Notes: a model not told the origin generated them from the letters alone. A DNA stretch of 64,000 nt from Diaphorobacter aerolatus (GCF_014489535.1 NZ_CP060783.1:4857501-4921500), one strand, 5' to 3'. Counted from the stretch's first letter, positions 29,477-38,578 are shown. Numbers and translations: made by a program.

Positions 29477-30675
29477 CGTGCTTTCCAGGTGAAGGGAGGG
29501 GCGCGCCGCCCGAACGGCGCGCCGTCAGGAATCCGGGAAGTCCAACCCAGCGACGGATTCCGTCATCCGCTGGAGCGGGTGGTCAGACAAGCACGGCAAC
29601 ACGCGGGACCACACCGCGTGCCGCCGACCCAAGGGTTGCGCCAGCCACGCACATGTGTATGGGCCAGCTCGGTCGGTCTTAAAAATGAAAACATGTGATC
29701 CGGCTCCGTCCGCGCATTTCTGCGACCACGGAGGGTTGTGACGCGCCACCGCCTCAAGGGCGGGCAGCCGCATCGGCGACGAGATCGGGTCTCGCGCGCA
29801 CTGGTGGATCAATCCTGGAATTCGCAGCGCCATCCGACCGCATGGGTCCACCCCTGACCGAAAGTCCAGGGCGGTGTCGGGCGTTCGAGCGGAAACCAGC
29901 GGGGAGCCCATGAGGGCAAGCACAGCCGCTGGCGGCGTGAAACACGCATGCTCGGGTGATGGCGGGATCGGGAGCCGGCATCGGGTGCCGGGCTGGGAGA
30001 TCGACGGCCTCGACGCGCTTCCATGAGCGCCCAGCCGCAAGGGTTGGCAAAGGTCGAGGCACATGCTCTACGAATCAAACCTCGGAGCGGTCGCCTCGGG
30101 GGCGACGGCCACCCCGGCTCTGGGCCGGGGCTGCAAGGGCAGGTAACGACTGCGACGCCTGTTGCTCCGCGATGGAGCGGGCCAAGGATGGCCCTCGGGA
30201 GCCTCTAGTGGATGACGAAAAGGGCTTGATGGTCAATGCCGGCGTGGCAATGCGACGGCATGGGAAAGCGCGTTGCCGGTGGCGCTTGTGGGCACGCGAC
30301 GGCGTGATAAGGGCGATTTAGTGTCCCGCACGAACGCAGAGCAAGGCTGCATGCGGGCTTGACGGGAGAAAGTCCTGCCTCTGGTCCCGGACGGGAATCC
30401 CAAGTCCTTGCCGGGCATCTGCACGAAGGGCGCTTGATGGGCGCGCAACGGGGGTTGACGACTGCCAGTGCGGTGAGACCGTGGTGACACACACGCAGTT
30501 CGCAACGGGTTGAGCTCGGGTCTGGCGTCATTGCAATGCCACTGTTCCTTCACTCCAGTGACAGCCAGCGGCACCTGATCCCGAAACCTGGGTCATTTCG
30601 TGCGAATTGCGGGTGGCGTGGCCGCACCGGTTTTCCGATGCTGGCCGTCATGTTTCCTCACCTTGGAGCACCATC
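29477..30675. other. 1.2-kb block without a supported gene inside the PRTRC region
   Basis: No frame on either strand has a recognisable product or a start with a Shine-Dalgarno sequence. Long open frames on the minus strand (29525-30064) look like GC-rich chance frames. Small dyads are present: GGGCCA-AGGA-TGGCCC near 30178-30193 and CCCCGGC/GCCGGGG near 30110-30127. A centromere or transfer origin for the PRTRC element could lie here, but I see no repeated array. Confidence 0.4.
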
Positions 30676-31704
30676 ATGGAATTGATCGTCAGGGCGGTGG
30701 ATGTCGGATCCGGCAACACCAAGCTCGTCACCGGCGTCACGGGCACCGAAATCCGTTGCGCCAGCTTCCCCTCTATCGCTTATCCATCCAGCGGCGAGAC
30801 GCCGCAGTGGCCGGCCAGCGAGCGGCGCAAGACTGTCTGTATCCCCGTCGGCCCTCTGTTCTACGAGGTCGGGCCCGATGTGGGCCTGGCGGCGGACACC
30901 TTCCGCGCCAAGCAGTTGCACGACGAGTACACCGAGTCGCCCGAGTACATGGCGCTGCTGCGCGGCGCGCTCAGCATGATGAAGGTGTCCCATGTCGACC
31001 TGCTGATCGTCGGGCTACCGGTGGCGCTGTTCACCTTGAAGAAGGCCGCGCTCGAGAAGGCCATGGTCGGCAGCCATCAGGTCGGCGGTGGCAAGACCGT
31101 GACAGTGGCCAAGGCGATGGCCGTGGCCCAACCGCAGGGTGCTCTGGTTCACTACGCGGCCGAACACCAGAAGATCGAGACCATCGGCACCGAGCAGAGC
31201 CTGGTCATCGACCCCGGCTCGCGCACCTTTGACTGGCTGGTCACCCGCGGCATGCGCCTGGTGCAAAAGCAATCGCACTCGATCAACCGCGGCATGTCCG
31301 ACGTGCTGCGCCTGCTGGCGGCCGAGATCTCCAAGGACATCGGCACCCGTACCGTGACTTCGACGCTATCGACCTCGCGTTGCGCACCGGCAAGGCCCGG
31401 TGATCTTCCAGAAGCCCTATGACATGAAAAAGCACCTGCCGCTGGCCGAGAGCGTGGCCCAGCAGGCAGTGTCCACGATGCGCCAGTGGATCGAGACCCC
31501 GGAGAGCCTGCAGAACATCATCCTGGTGGGCGGTGGTGCCTTCCTGTTCAAGAAGGCCGTGAAGGCGGCGTTTCCGAAGCACCGAATCTACGAGGTCAAG
31601 GAGCCCATGTTCGCCAACGTGCGGGGCTTCCAGATTGCGGGCCAGAACTATGCCGCCAGCACCCTGGCCCAGGCCGGGATCGTGCCGCAGGGGAGGCTGT
31701 ATGA
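30676..31704 (+). CDS. PRTRC system protein D (actin/StbA-like ATPase), three frameshifts
   Basis: Starts MELIVRAVDVGSGNTKLVTG, with the phosphate-1 motif of actin-like ATPases; phosphate 2 is VIDPGSRTFDWL and the adenosine motif ILVGGGAFLFKKA. Lost bases near 31350 and 31390 hide the stretch PYRDFDAIDLALRTGKAP; a third near 31690 would end the protein QGEAV with a stop overlapping the next ATG (ATGA), otherwise the frame runs to 31846. About 340 residues. A role in segregation like ParM is inferred. Confidence 0.8.
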
Positions 31705-31976
31705 ACTCCCGTCCTCAGATCGAGCTGAAGCCCATCCGGCTGGTGTTCGAACTGGCGCGTGCCGACAACCCGCGCCTGTACGACGAACTGGTGCGGTTTC
31801 CGCAGGGGGCCAAGCGCGTGAACCGGCTGCGCGTACTGGCCTATGACGGGCTGCTGGCGCAGTACGGTGTGTTTGCCGTGGATGAAGCGAGGCAGGTGCC
31901 TCCGCGCGTGGCCAGCGAAGTGTCGAAGTCTGCGGCCGTGACCAACGACGTGTTCGGGCCCAGCCTGGACGAGTGA
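31701..31976 (+). CDS. Small protein following PRTRC protein D
   Basis: 91 residues, MNSRPQIELKPIRLVFELARADNP to SAAVTNDVFGPSLDE, intact. It is coupled to protein D. Actin-like segregation ATPases are usually followed by a small DNA-binding adaptor (StbB/ParR type), and this gene is in that position; the sequence itself shows no clear ribbon-helix-helix, so the role is only suggested by context. Confidence 0.6.
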   Translation: MNSRPQIELKPIRLVFELARADNPRLYDELVRFPQGAKRVNRLRVLAYDGLLAQYGVFAVDEARQVPPRVASEVSKSAAVTNDVFGPSLDE

Positions 31977-31983
31977 GGTGGCT

Positions 31984-32429
31984 ATGCCAAGACGCAAATA
32001 CGCACAGCGTGATGAGGTGAGCGCCACGGAGCTTGCAGAAATGGGCTTCTGCGAGAAGAGGGTGCAGCTTGCGCTTCTATATGGTGACCAGGCGACGCCC
32101 GAGCAGAGCAAAGCCATGGCCCGGGGCAGGCGGCCCACCAGCGGTACTTGGAGGAGGGCTTGGCAGCAACGGCGGATCGCCGGTGCTTTGTGGCCACCTT
32201 CGTGTTCAGCCCTGATGCGCGGGAGACACAGGTGCTTCGCGCATACCGTGACGCAGTGCTCCTGCGACGGCGCTGGGGGAGGATTCTGGTCGCTGCGTAC
32301 TACCTGGTTGCACCGATGGGTTGTCGAATCATGGCGCGGTCACCTGCGACCGTGGCCGGGGTGCGCCGCATGCTGTGCGTCGTGGTTACACGGTGTGAAA
32401 GGTCACTGTGCGACAGGAGGTCGTCATGA
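31984..32429 (+). CDS. CFI-box protein with Cas4-like N-terminal motif, frameshifted
   Basis: About 148 residues. The N-terminus, ELAEMGFCEKRVQLALLYGD, resembles the first Cys-containing segment of Cas4/RecB-like nucleases. After a base missing in a run of four Gs near 32120-32125 it reads GQAAHQRYLEEGLAATADRR, then a CFI-box-like CFVATFVFSPDARETQVLRAYRD and LVAAYYLVAP. Stop overlaps the start of the following Cas4-like gene (ATGA). The pairing suggests both act together; function unknown. Confidence 0.55.
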
Positions 32430-32962
32430 CTTCGTCTGCCGTGTATGTGCCTGCCAGTCTGGTGCTCGTGCTATGGCTGGTGCGACGATGGCGCCGCCGC
32501 CATGGATATGGCGAGAGAGCGTCCCGGCCGCGAGAGCTCGCCAATGCTGAACTGATCTACATGGAGAAGCTCTTTCGTATTGAGGAGCCCATTCGGCTCG
32601 TTGCCAAAGTGGATCGGGTGTACCGACTCTCGCGAGGATCGCTAGTACTGGTGGAATTGAAGACTCGATCAAGCAACCGGGCCTACCCGAGCGACATCAT
32701 TCAGCTATCGGCGCAAAAGGCCGCCGTTGAACACCAGACCGGCGAAGCGGTCGAGCCAGTCGGGTTTGTCACTGTTCTCGATCCGACGTCAGGCCGACGC
32801 CGGCAGTCCCATCAAGTCCAGTTGTTGGATGAGGGCCAGTTGATTGAGGTGGCGCAACGCCGCCGTGCAATTTTGGAGCGGCGAACTGATCCTGCCTATG
32901 CCCACTCGGTTCGAGCGTGCGCCGGCTGTGCGTTTCACGGGCGATGTGATCGCCCTGCATGA
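32426..32962 (+). CDS. Cas4-like PD-(D/E)xK nuclease
   Basis: 178 residues, start at 32426 with AGGAGG 6 bp upstream. A short hydrophobic segment (residues 8-20) may anchor it. The nuclease core is AKVDRVYRL with D63 and VLVELKTRSS with E77 and K79; a QLSAQKAAV helix follows. The C-terminus CAGCAFHGRC carries three Cys like the Fe-S site of Cas4; the fourth Cys, normally at the N-terminus, is absent here but present in the preceding gene product. No CRISPR array or cas1/cas2 is nearby. Confidence 0.68.
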   Translation: MTSSAVYVPASLVLVLWLVRRWRRRHGYGERASRPRELANAELIYMEKLFRIEEPIRLVAKVDRVYRLSRGSLVLVELKTRSSNRAYPSDIIQLSAQKAAVEHQTGEAVEPVGFVTVLDPTSGRRRQSHQVQLLDEGQLIEVAQRRRAILERRTDPAYAHSVRACAGCAFHGRCDRPA

Positions 32963-33340
32963 CGGCGATGGGGATGGCGTCCGCCTGGCATCTACGTCGC
33001 ATCGCGGCTCGTTGACAGCACGCATGTCGTTGATGATGTGCCGCGCTCGCGACCGGCTATCGGCGGAACACCGATCCGTAGATCGATTGAGCTTCGTCTT
33101 GACATGTTGAAACCAGGCCATGCTGTGGCATTATTTGACTTGAGAGAGCAAGTAGAGGTGCGCAGTGCATTACTTGTTGCCTGCAACAGGCTCACCGCGC
33201 GTCATGAAAGCCCACTCATTTTGACGGTACCACTGACGGTATCAAGCGTATTTGGAGCTCCCTCCACAGAGGGAAAAACTGGCCGAGTGAATTATCGAGT
33301 GGGAGTGATTCGACGTCTGGCACTGACTGGCATTGAGTAG
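32959..33340 (+). pseudogene. 5' part of an ORF split by the nested element
   Basis: An ATG at 32959 overlaps the Cas4-like stop, but its frame ends quickly; the sensible frame (from about 33000 to 33310) reads GIYVASRLVDSTHVVDDVPRS, LDMLKPGHAVALFDLREQ and GKTGRVNYRVGV. This last part spans the 16-bp repeat at 33294. The frame then runs on 30 bp into unrelated sequence. The continuation lies at 48392-48490 after the other repeat copy. Product not recognised. Confidence 0.45.
33294..33309 (+). repeat. Left attachment-site candidate of the nested element
   Basis: ATCGAGTGGGAGTGAT occurs exactly here and at 48390-48405, in the same orientation, 15.1 kb apart. This copy lies 307 bp before the P4-type integrase start, the usual distance for attL next to int. 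Both copies are in frame with codons for R-V-G-V of a split ORF. Confidence 0.65.
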
Positions 33341-33595
33341 CACTAGAGCGAAGCTAAGTTATTATCACTACAGGAGTTTTTGTGATTTTGTCCGGCACTG
33401 ATTGGCAATCTTTGGTATCGCCAAGCACCATTTTTTTCATGGCATGATGAATGGCATTTAGTGCTTCGATGCCATGAGATGCCATCAATACCATGTAGAT
33501 CTCTTTCTGATGCTCATGGTATTGATCTGACGTAGTTCAATGATTTTATTGAATTTTTTCGCCAAGATGGGCTGACTCTAGGTCATGGTATTTGA
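33319..33595. repeat. Repeat cluster between attL and the integrase gene
   Basis: AT-rich segment with several repeat types. GGCACTGACTGGCATT (33319-33334) recurs as GGCACTGATTGGCAAT (33394-33409). A perfect 12-bp inverted repeat, ATCAATACCATG (33484-33495) and CATGGTATTGAT (33515-33526), has a partial third copy at 33584. TGGCAT/ATGCCA pairs lie between them. The arrangement resembles arm-type binding sites for integrase and excisionase; it also contains the int promoter region. Confidence 0.5.
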
Positions 33596-33615
33596 GCCGA
33601 ACTAGGGCGAGAATC

Positions 33616-34817
33616 ATGCTGACCGATACCAAGCTGCGTAACCTCAAGCCGAGGGACAAGCTCTACAAGGAAAACGACCGCGACGGCCTCTATGTGGCCG
33701 TCACGCCTGCCGGGGCGATCTCGTTCCGCTACAACTACTCGATCCACGGTCGACAGGAGACCATCACCTTCGGCCGCTACGGTGTCGGCGGCATCGCCCT
33801 TGCGGAAGCCCGTGAGCGGCTGGGCGAGGCCAAGAAGATGATCGCGGCCGGGAAGTCGCCGGCCAAGGAAAAGGCGCGGGACAAGGCCCGCGTCAAGGAC
33901 GCGGAGACGTTCGGGGCCTGGGCGGAAAAGTGGCTGCGCGGCTACCAGATGGCCGATTCCACCCGGGACATGCGCCGTTCAGTCTACGAGCGCGACTTGA
34001 AGCCGAAATTCGGCAATCAGAAGCTGGTGGAGATTACCCACGAGGACTTGCGGGCACTGACCGATGCCATCGTGGAGCGCGGCGCGCCGGCAACGGCAGT
34101 GCATGTCCGCGAGGTGGTGATGCAGGTCTATCGCTGGGCCATCGAGCGCGGCCAGAAGGTCGAGAACCCGGCGGAGTTGGTGCGCCCACGAGCATCGCCA
34201 AATTCGAGCCGCGTGACCGAGCGCTGACGCCCGACGAAATTGGCTTGATGTACCAGTACATGGAGCGCATCGGCACGACGCCATCCATCCGGGCGGCGGC
34301 CAAGCTGCTGTTGCTGACGATGGTGCGCAAGAGTGAGCTGACCAATGCGACCTGGAGCGAGATCAATTTCAGCGACGCGCTTTGGACGATCCCGAAGGAG
34401 CGGATGAAACGGCGAAATCCGCACCTGGTGTTTCTGTCCCGCCAGGCGCTGGACATCTTCATTGCCCTGAAAACCTTTGCTGGTGGATCGGACTACGTGC
34501 TGCCGTCACGGTATGACTCGGACTTGCCCATGAGCAGCGCCACACTCAATCAGGTGCTGACGCTGACGTATCGGCTAGCGCAGAGGGAAGGGAAGTCGCT
34601 CGCCAAGTTCGGGCCACATGACTTGCGGCGCACGGCCAGCACCTTGTTGCACGAGGCCGGCTACAACACGGACTGGATCGAGAAGTGCCTGGCGCACGAA
34701 CAGAGAGGCGTCAGGGCCGTCTACAACAAGGCCGAGTACCGCGAGCAGCGCACGGCGATGTTGCAGGACTGGGCGGACATGATCGACGAATGGACGCTGA
34801 GACGGCCGAAGGCGTAA
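33616..34817 (+). CDS. P4-type phage/island integrase, frameshifted
   Basis: Tyrosine recombinase of about 400 residues with the N-terminal DUF4102 domain (MLTDTKLRNLKPRDKLYKENDRDGLY, FRYNYSIHGRQETITFGRYG). Start at 33616 has AGGGCGAG upstream. One base is missing near 34186; the catalytic part follows: LTMVRKSELTNATWSEI (Arg), GPHDLRRTASTLL (HxxR), CLAHEQRGVRAVYNKAEY (His and Tyr). It is the likely recombinase for the 16-bp repeats at 33294 and 48390. Confidence 0.88.
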
Positions 34818-34898
34818 ACCAGACGAACGCAGGTTAGCAGCGCCGCCTGAGCATCGAAGCATGGCCTCGGGTTTCATGACACACGAGGGGCGCGGCGT

Positions 34899-34911
34899 TT
34901 TAGCGGCTAAA
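34899..34911. promoter_or_regulatory. IncP KorB operator (O_B) copy 1
   Basis: TTTAGCGGCTAAA is the known consensus of the KorB-binding site of IncP-1 plasmids (TTTAGCSGCTAAA). This copy overlaps the last codons and stop of the alpA-like gene. Confidence 0.7.
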
Positions 34912-35151
34912 AAGTGGCGCTGCGACCGTCTGAATGAAGCCAGGCCGCATGGCCTGAGCACCCGATGACTTGCGCGCCTCGATCCATTCCTCGATCTCTG
35001 CCAAGTCCCAGGCGACGTTTCGGCTGGTGAGTGCGATGCGGCGCGGGAACTCCCCGCGCTGTTCCATGTTGAAGATCGTTCGCTCAGACAGCGGGATCAT
35101 CGCCAGTAGCTTCTTCCGGTTGATGAGTGTCTTACTTGTGGTTTCCTGCAT
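34900..35151 (-). CDS. AlpA-family excisionase/regulator
   Basis: 83 residues with a MerR-like winged helix typical of AlpA proteins: KKLLAMIPLSERTIFNMEQRGEFP, then NVAWDLAEIEEWIEARK. AlpA proteins activate or assist the nearby P4-type integrase in excision, and the gene converges on int as in many islands. Its 3' end is formed by a KorB operator. Intact. Confidence 0.85.
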   Translation of the reverse strand: MQETTSKTLINRKKLLAMIPLSERTIFNMEQRGEFPRRIALTSRNVAWDLAEIEEWIEARKSSGAQAMRPGFIQTVAAPLFSR

Positions 35152-35255
35152 CCCCTGACCTCTTCAGTCACTTGCGAAATATGTGCCTGATGGTGCCTGT
35201 CAATGCGGATCGATTCGGCCTAATGATTGACCCTTTTGGTTGACGCCAAAAGAAA

Positions 35256-36281
35256 TCAGCGGATGGGGCGCTTCTTCTTCTTCTTCAAGTGAAACATTGC
35301 GGGGATTAATGCCAGCGTCTTCGATACCGCTTGGCGCTCGATGCCCAACCTTCGCGCAATCTGCGACTGATTGAGTCCAGACCACTGGAGCATCAAGATC
35401 TGCTTCTTGCGATCGGATAGCTTCGAGTCCACCATCAGCCGCGCCTGGTTGCGCAGTTCCGCTTTGTCTGCTGGCTGCAATGTCTGGCGCATGACATAGT
35501 GGAAGAAATAGCCGTCAACGAGTTGATCTCCCGATTTCACTTGCGGCGTTGCCGGCTTCGCGCATTGCTGGCTGAGCCTGGCCAGCTCAAGTTCAAACTG
35601 CGCGAGTGATCGCTTCGCCTGTCTGTATGCGGGGTTCCATTCGCCATTCGTTTGCTTGGGTCGATGCCCCTCGCAATACTGGTGACTAAGTTCAAGCTTC
35701 TTGCGATTCTCAAGCTCCGCATCGTTTACCTGCTGCTCCGCAATCTTGGCCATGAACGCGGAAAACTCCGTCAGCTCTCCGCAGAAGTCGCAGAAGCCGT
35801 GTTTCCTTTGCGCGTTGAGACTGACGCCCTGAGCGGCGGCAGACGTTTGCGGGCGTTTGCTGGCACAGCAGCAAACCAGTTCGATCAAGGCTTCAAGGGT
35901 CGCGGTAAAGCGATGATCCCTTGGTGTCTGTCGGTCTTCCGTTTTGATGAATTGACGTAGCAACTGGCGCTGCACGCGAACCATCGCGTCAAGTCGTACC
36001 AGTCCAATGATCGCGCTGAAGCCCACACCCGTGCCGGCTCCGGGGACGTAGCCCGAGTAACGTACTGGAAGGGTTGCCATGTAGGCGGCTACAGCAGGAT
36101 CGATCACTTCCTGGATCAGTCGCCCGATGGGGTAGCGTCGCGAAGACGTGGAGTATGGCTTCCAACGTTCGCGGAAATCTTTGATGGACTGAGAAACGGT
36201 GGGGTCGCAAACTTCCCAGATGGGGATGTAGTAGCGACCAAGACGCTTCTTTACGTGCTCTTCGTTTTCCATGTCAACCAT
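35256..36281 (-). CDS. Hypothetical DNA-binding protein with Cys/His cluster and C-terminal HTH
   Basis: About 341 residues, start at 36281 (MVDMENEEHVKKRLG); the TTG further out is not needed. A possible metal site is CDFCGELTEF with a later HQYCEGH. The C-terminus has a clear HTH, SDRKKQILMLQWSGLNQSQIARRLGIERQAVSKTL, and ends in a poly-Lys stretch. It is divergent from the replication operon and shares its promoter region, so it may regulate it. Not recognised as a known family. Confidence 0.65.
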   Translation of the reverse strand: MVDMENEEHVKKRLGRYYIPIWEVCDPTVSQSIKDFRERWKPYSTSSRRYPIGRLIQEVIDPAVAAYMATLPVRYSGYVPGAGTGVGFSAIIGLVRLDAMVRVQRQLLRQFIKTEDRQTPRDHRFTATLEALIELVCCCASKRPQTSAAAQGVSLNAQRKHGFCDFCGELTEFSAFMAKIAEQQVNDAELENRKKLELSHQYCEGHRPKQTNGEWNPAYRQAKRSLAQFELELARLSQQCAKPATPQVKSGDQLVDGYFFHYVMRQTLQPADKAELRNQARLMVDSKLSDRKKQILMLQWSGLNQSQIARRLGIERQAVSKTLALIPAMFHLKKKKKRPIR

Positions 36282-36319
36282 TATTGCCAACTAATAAGCC
36301 GCCATCAAGCCTGATGATG

Positions 36320-36360
36320 CGTAACCTTCGTTGCAATTCAGTTGATAACGGAGGTTTACG
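36320..36360 (+). promoter_or_regulatory. RBS-sequestering hairpin, copy 1
   Basis: CGTAACCTTCG (36320-36330) pairs with CGGAGGTTTACG (36349-36360) over 11 bp with one bulged T and one G-U pair. The ribosome binding site GGAGG (36350-36354), 8 bp before the ATG at 36363, lies inside the stem. An almost identical stem precedes traK at 38941. The pair could be an RNA switch or a dyad bound by a repressor. Confidence 0.6.
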
Positions 36361-36362
36361 CA

Positions 36363-36596
36363 ATGACGATGGAAGACATGCTGCTGCAACGCTTCGGCCC
36401 GCTGCTGAGTATCGTGCAGCTCGCCACTGTCCTGGATCGTTCGCCTGATGGGTTGCGGATCAGCTTGCGTGCGACCAACGAATGGACGCAGCGGATCAAC
36501 AAGGCCCGTTTGAAGATCGGCCGGCGGGTCTACTTCCGAACCTCGCAGATCGCCGAGGTGCTGAGCGACGAATCCCTGTACGGAACGGGGAACTGA
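36363..36596 (+). CDS. Small plasmid-type DNA-binding protein
   Basis: 77 residues from MTMEDMLLQRFGPLLSIVQLATVLDRSPDGLRISLRATN to SDESLYGTGN. The pattern suggests a winged helix like excisionase or plasmid copy-control proteins. It opens the replication operon, 3 bp before repA, and its start is controlled by the hairpin just upstream. Exact family not recognised. Confidence 0.65.
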   Translation: MTMEDMLLQRFGPLLSIVQLATVLDRSPDGLRISLRATNEWTQRINKARLKIGRRVYFRTSQIAEVLSDESLYGTGN

Positions 36597-36599
36597 GTC

Positions 36600-37473
36600 A
36601 TGGCGATTAACGTCCTGGCGGCGTTCGAGTGCGAACCGCCGGTGCTGGACTTCATATGGCCGGGCTTCCTCGCGGGAACCGTCGGCGCGCTCGTCGCCCC
36701 AGGAGCCACGGGCAAGAGCTTCTGGGCGCTGGAAGCGGCCATGAGCATCGCATGCAGCGTTTCCGGCGGCGATCTTGTGGGCCTGGCCCCGCACACACCG
36801 GGCGCGTGGTTTATCTCGCTGGGGAAGACCCGCCGCCCGCGCTTGTGCGGCGCATTCACGCCATCGGCCAGCACCTCGGACACGCGGCACGCCAAGCCAT
36901 CGCAGAGAACCTTGCGCTTGAGCCGATCATGGGCAAGCGCCTGAACGTCATGGACGAGGCTCACTTGCGCCGCGTCATCGAGTACAGCGCCGGGCGAGGC
37001 TGATCGTGCTGGACACCCTGAGCCGCATCCACGCCCTCGATGAGAACAGCAACGGCAACATGGCCCACCTCGTGGCCGTGCTGGAGCAGGTCGCGGCTAC
37101 CACGGGCGCATCCGTGCTCTACCTGCACCACGTCAGCAAGGGAAGCGCCCGCGAAGGGCATACCGACCAGCAGCAGGCCGCGCGTGGCGCGTCCGCGCTG
37201 ATCGACAACGCCAGGTGGTGCGGTTACGTCGCCCGCATGACTAAGGACGAGGCGAAGCGCCTCAGCGACCGCGCCCATGACCGGCAACCCATCGAGGATG
37301 AGCGGCGCGGCTACTTCGTGCGCTTCGGCGTCAGCAAGCAAAACTACGACGCCACGCCGCTTGATCGCTGGTACATACGGCACGCCGGCGGCGTGCTGGT
37401 GCCGGTGGAGCTGTATGAGGCCAGCAGGAATGAGGAAAGACGTGATAGTCGGAGGCGAGGCGATGGCTTTTGA
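36600..37473 (+). CDS. repA: RepA-like hexameric replicative helicase (IncQ type), two frameshifts
   Basis: About 290 residues, close to IncQ RepA. Walker A is VAPGATGKSFWALEAAM; Walker B lies in LIVLDTLSRIHALDENSN; the LYLHHVSKGSAREG stretch is also typical. Bases are missing near 36820 (to GRVVYLAGEDPP) and 36990 (to ARLIVLDTL). It probably unwinds the origin for a plasmid-like replication phase of the nested element. Its end overlaps repC. Confidence 0.8.
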
Positions 37474-38386
37474 CCTCACCCATGCCAGGCACGACCCAAT
37501 GCACTGCTTGGTCCCCGGCTTGTTCCGCAGTCTCAAGCGCGGCGAACGGAAGAAGCTCAAGCTCGATGTGACGTATCACTACGCCGAAAATGAACTGGCG
37601 CGGTTCGTCGGCTTCGAGCCTCTTGGTGCTGATGACATGCGGCTGCTGCAAGGTCTTGTGGCTCTTGGAGGGCCGAAGGGCATCATCCTGACGGCAGAGC
37701 CAACAGCGGACTTGCCGAAGCAACTCCGTCTATTCCTTGAGCCGAAGTTCGATGCGGTAGGGCAGGATGCGCTTGTCGTGCGCGAGAGCATGACCAGTCT
37801 GCTAGGCGAAATCGGCTTGACCGATGGCGGCGACAACATCAGGGCGATCAAAGCGTGTTTGCTGCGCATGACAAACGTGACAGTGATGGTCACCAAGGGG
37901 ATCAAGCACAAATCTTTTCACCTGATGAGCCATGCCTTCGATGAGGGAGATGGACGGCTATTCGTCGCGCTGAATCCTCAGATTACGGAGGCGATTCTTG
38001 GGAGGCGTCCGTATACCCGCATCGATATGGCCGAGGTACGGGCGTTACAAACCGACCCGGCCCGCTTGATTCACCAGCGTCTATGCGGCTGGATCGACCC
38101 GGGCAAAGCTGGGCGTGTGGAGCTGGATACTCTATCTGGTTACGTCTGGCCGGACGAGACAAACGCCGAGGCCATCAAGAAGCGCCGCCAGAAGGCTCGC
38201 AAGGCTTTGGCCGAGCTTGCCGCCGTGGGCTGGAAGGTGAGCGAGTATGCGGCAGGGAAGTGGGAAATCGGCAGGCCGAAGCCCGTAGTAACGTTCCCCA
38301 AGCTCCGTAGCAATGCTCCCTTCACCCGTAGCAACGTTCCCCGCCTCAAATCAGAAAACACAGCAACGGCGCGGGCTTGCGGCTAG
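37463..38386 (+). CDS. repC: RepC-like replication initiator (IncQ type)
   Basis: 307 residues, start MAFDLTHARHDPMHCLVPGLF at 37463 with GGAGG 7 bp upstream; ATG at 37430 is possible but lacks a site. The winged-helix initiator contains LIHQRLCGWIDPGKAGRVELDTLSGYVWPD and a basic KKRRQKARKAL helix, as in IncQ RepC. Intact. It should bind iterons; iteron-like repeats and a palindrome lie right after it. Confidence 0.8.
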   Translation: MAFDLTHARHDPMHCLVPGLFRSLKRGERKKLKLDVTYHYAENELARFVGFEPLGADDMRLLQGLVALGGPKGIILTAEPTADLPKQLRLFLEPKFDAVGQDALVVRESMTSLLGEIGLTDGGDNIRAIKACLLRMTNVTVMVTKGIKHKSFHLMSHAFDEGDGRLFVALNPQITEAILGRRPYTRIDMAEVRALQTDPARLIHQRLCGWIDPGKAGRVELDTLSGYVWPDETNAEAIKKRRQKARKALAELAAVGWKVSEYAAGKWEIGRPKPVVTFPKLRSNAPFTRSNVPRLKSENTATARACG

Positions 38387-38535
38387 TTCGTAAATTCCAT
38401 CCATGATCTTCCAAGATCATCCACTAGGCGCGGCACTTGGCGCTGCCCTAAAGGGCGACGCCAAGCCCTTGCCAATGGGCCGGCCATTCGGTCTTTAAGT
38501 TTTACGCCAGAAGAGTGGTCAGCCCCGACCGCTTT

Positions 38536-38548
38536 TTTAGCGGCTAAA
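38536..38548. promoter_or_regulatory. IncP KorB operator (O_B) copy 2
   Basis: An exact TTTAGCGGCTAAA in the putative oriV region after repC. In IncP plasmids KorB operators also occur near replication functions. Confidence 0.7.
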
Positions 38549-38578
38549 ACGCTACGCCCCTCAAGTGTCAATGACTGG

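Noticed and set aside
29525-30064. Long open frame on the minus strand
   Set aside because: GC-rich chance frame: Pro/Arg/Ser-rich, no start with a ribosome site, no conserved blocks.
31984-32962. CRISPR-Cas locus suggested by the Cas4-like gene
   Set aside because: No repeat-spacer array and no cas1, cas2 or effector gene in the window.
33294-33309. tRNA gene as integration target
   Set aside because: No cloverleaf is visible at either 16-bp repeat; both copies lie in codons of a split ORF instead. I found no tRNA anywhere in the window, though I could not run a covariance search.
36600-38386. Complete autonomous IncQ plasmid integrated here
   Set aside because: repA and repC are present but the primase repB and mobA are not recognised; the mobility genes are of IncP type, so it is a mosaic.
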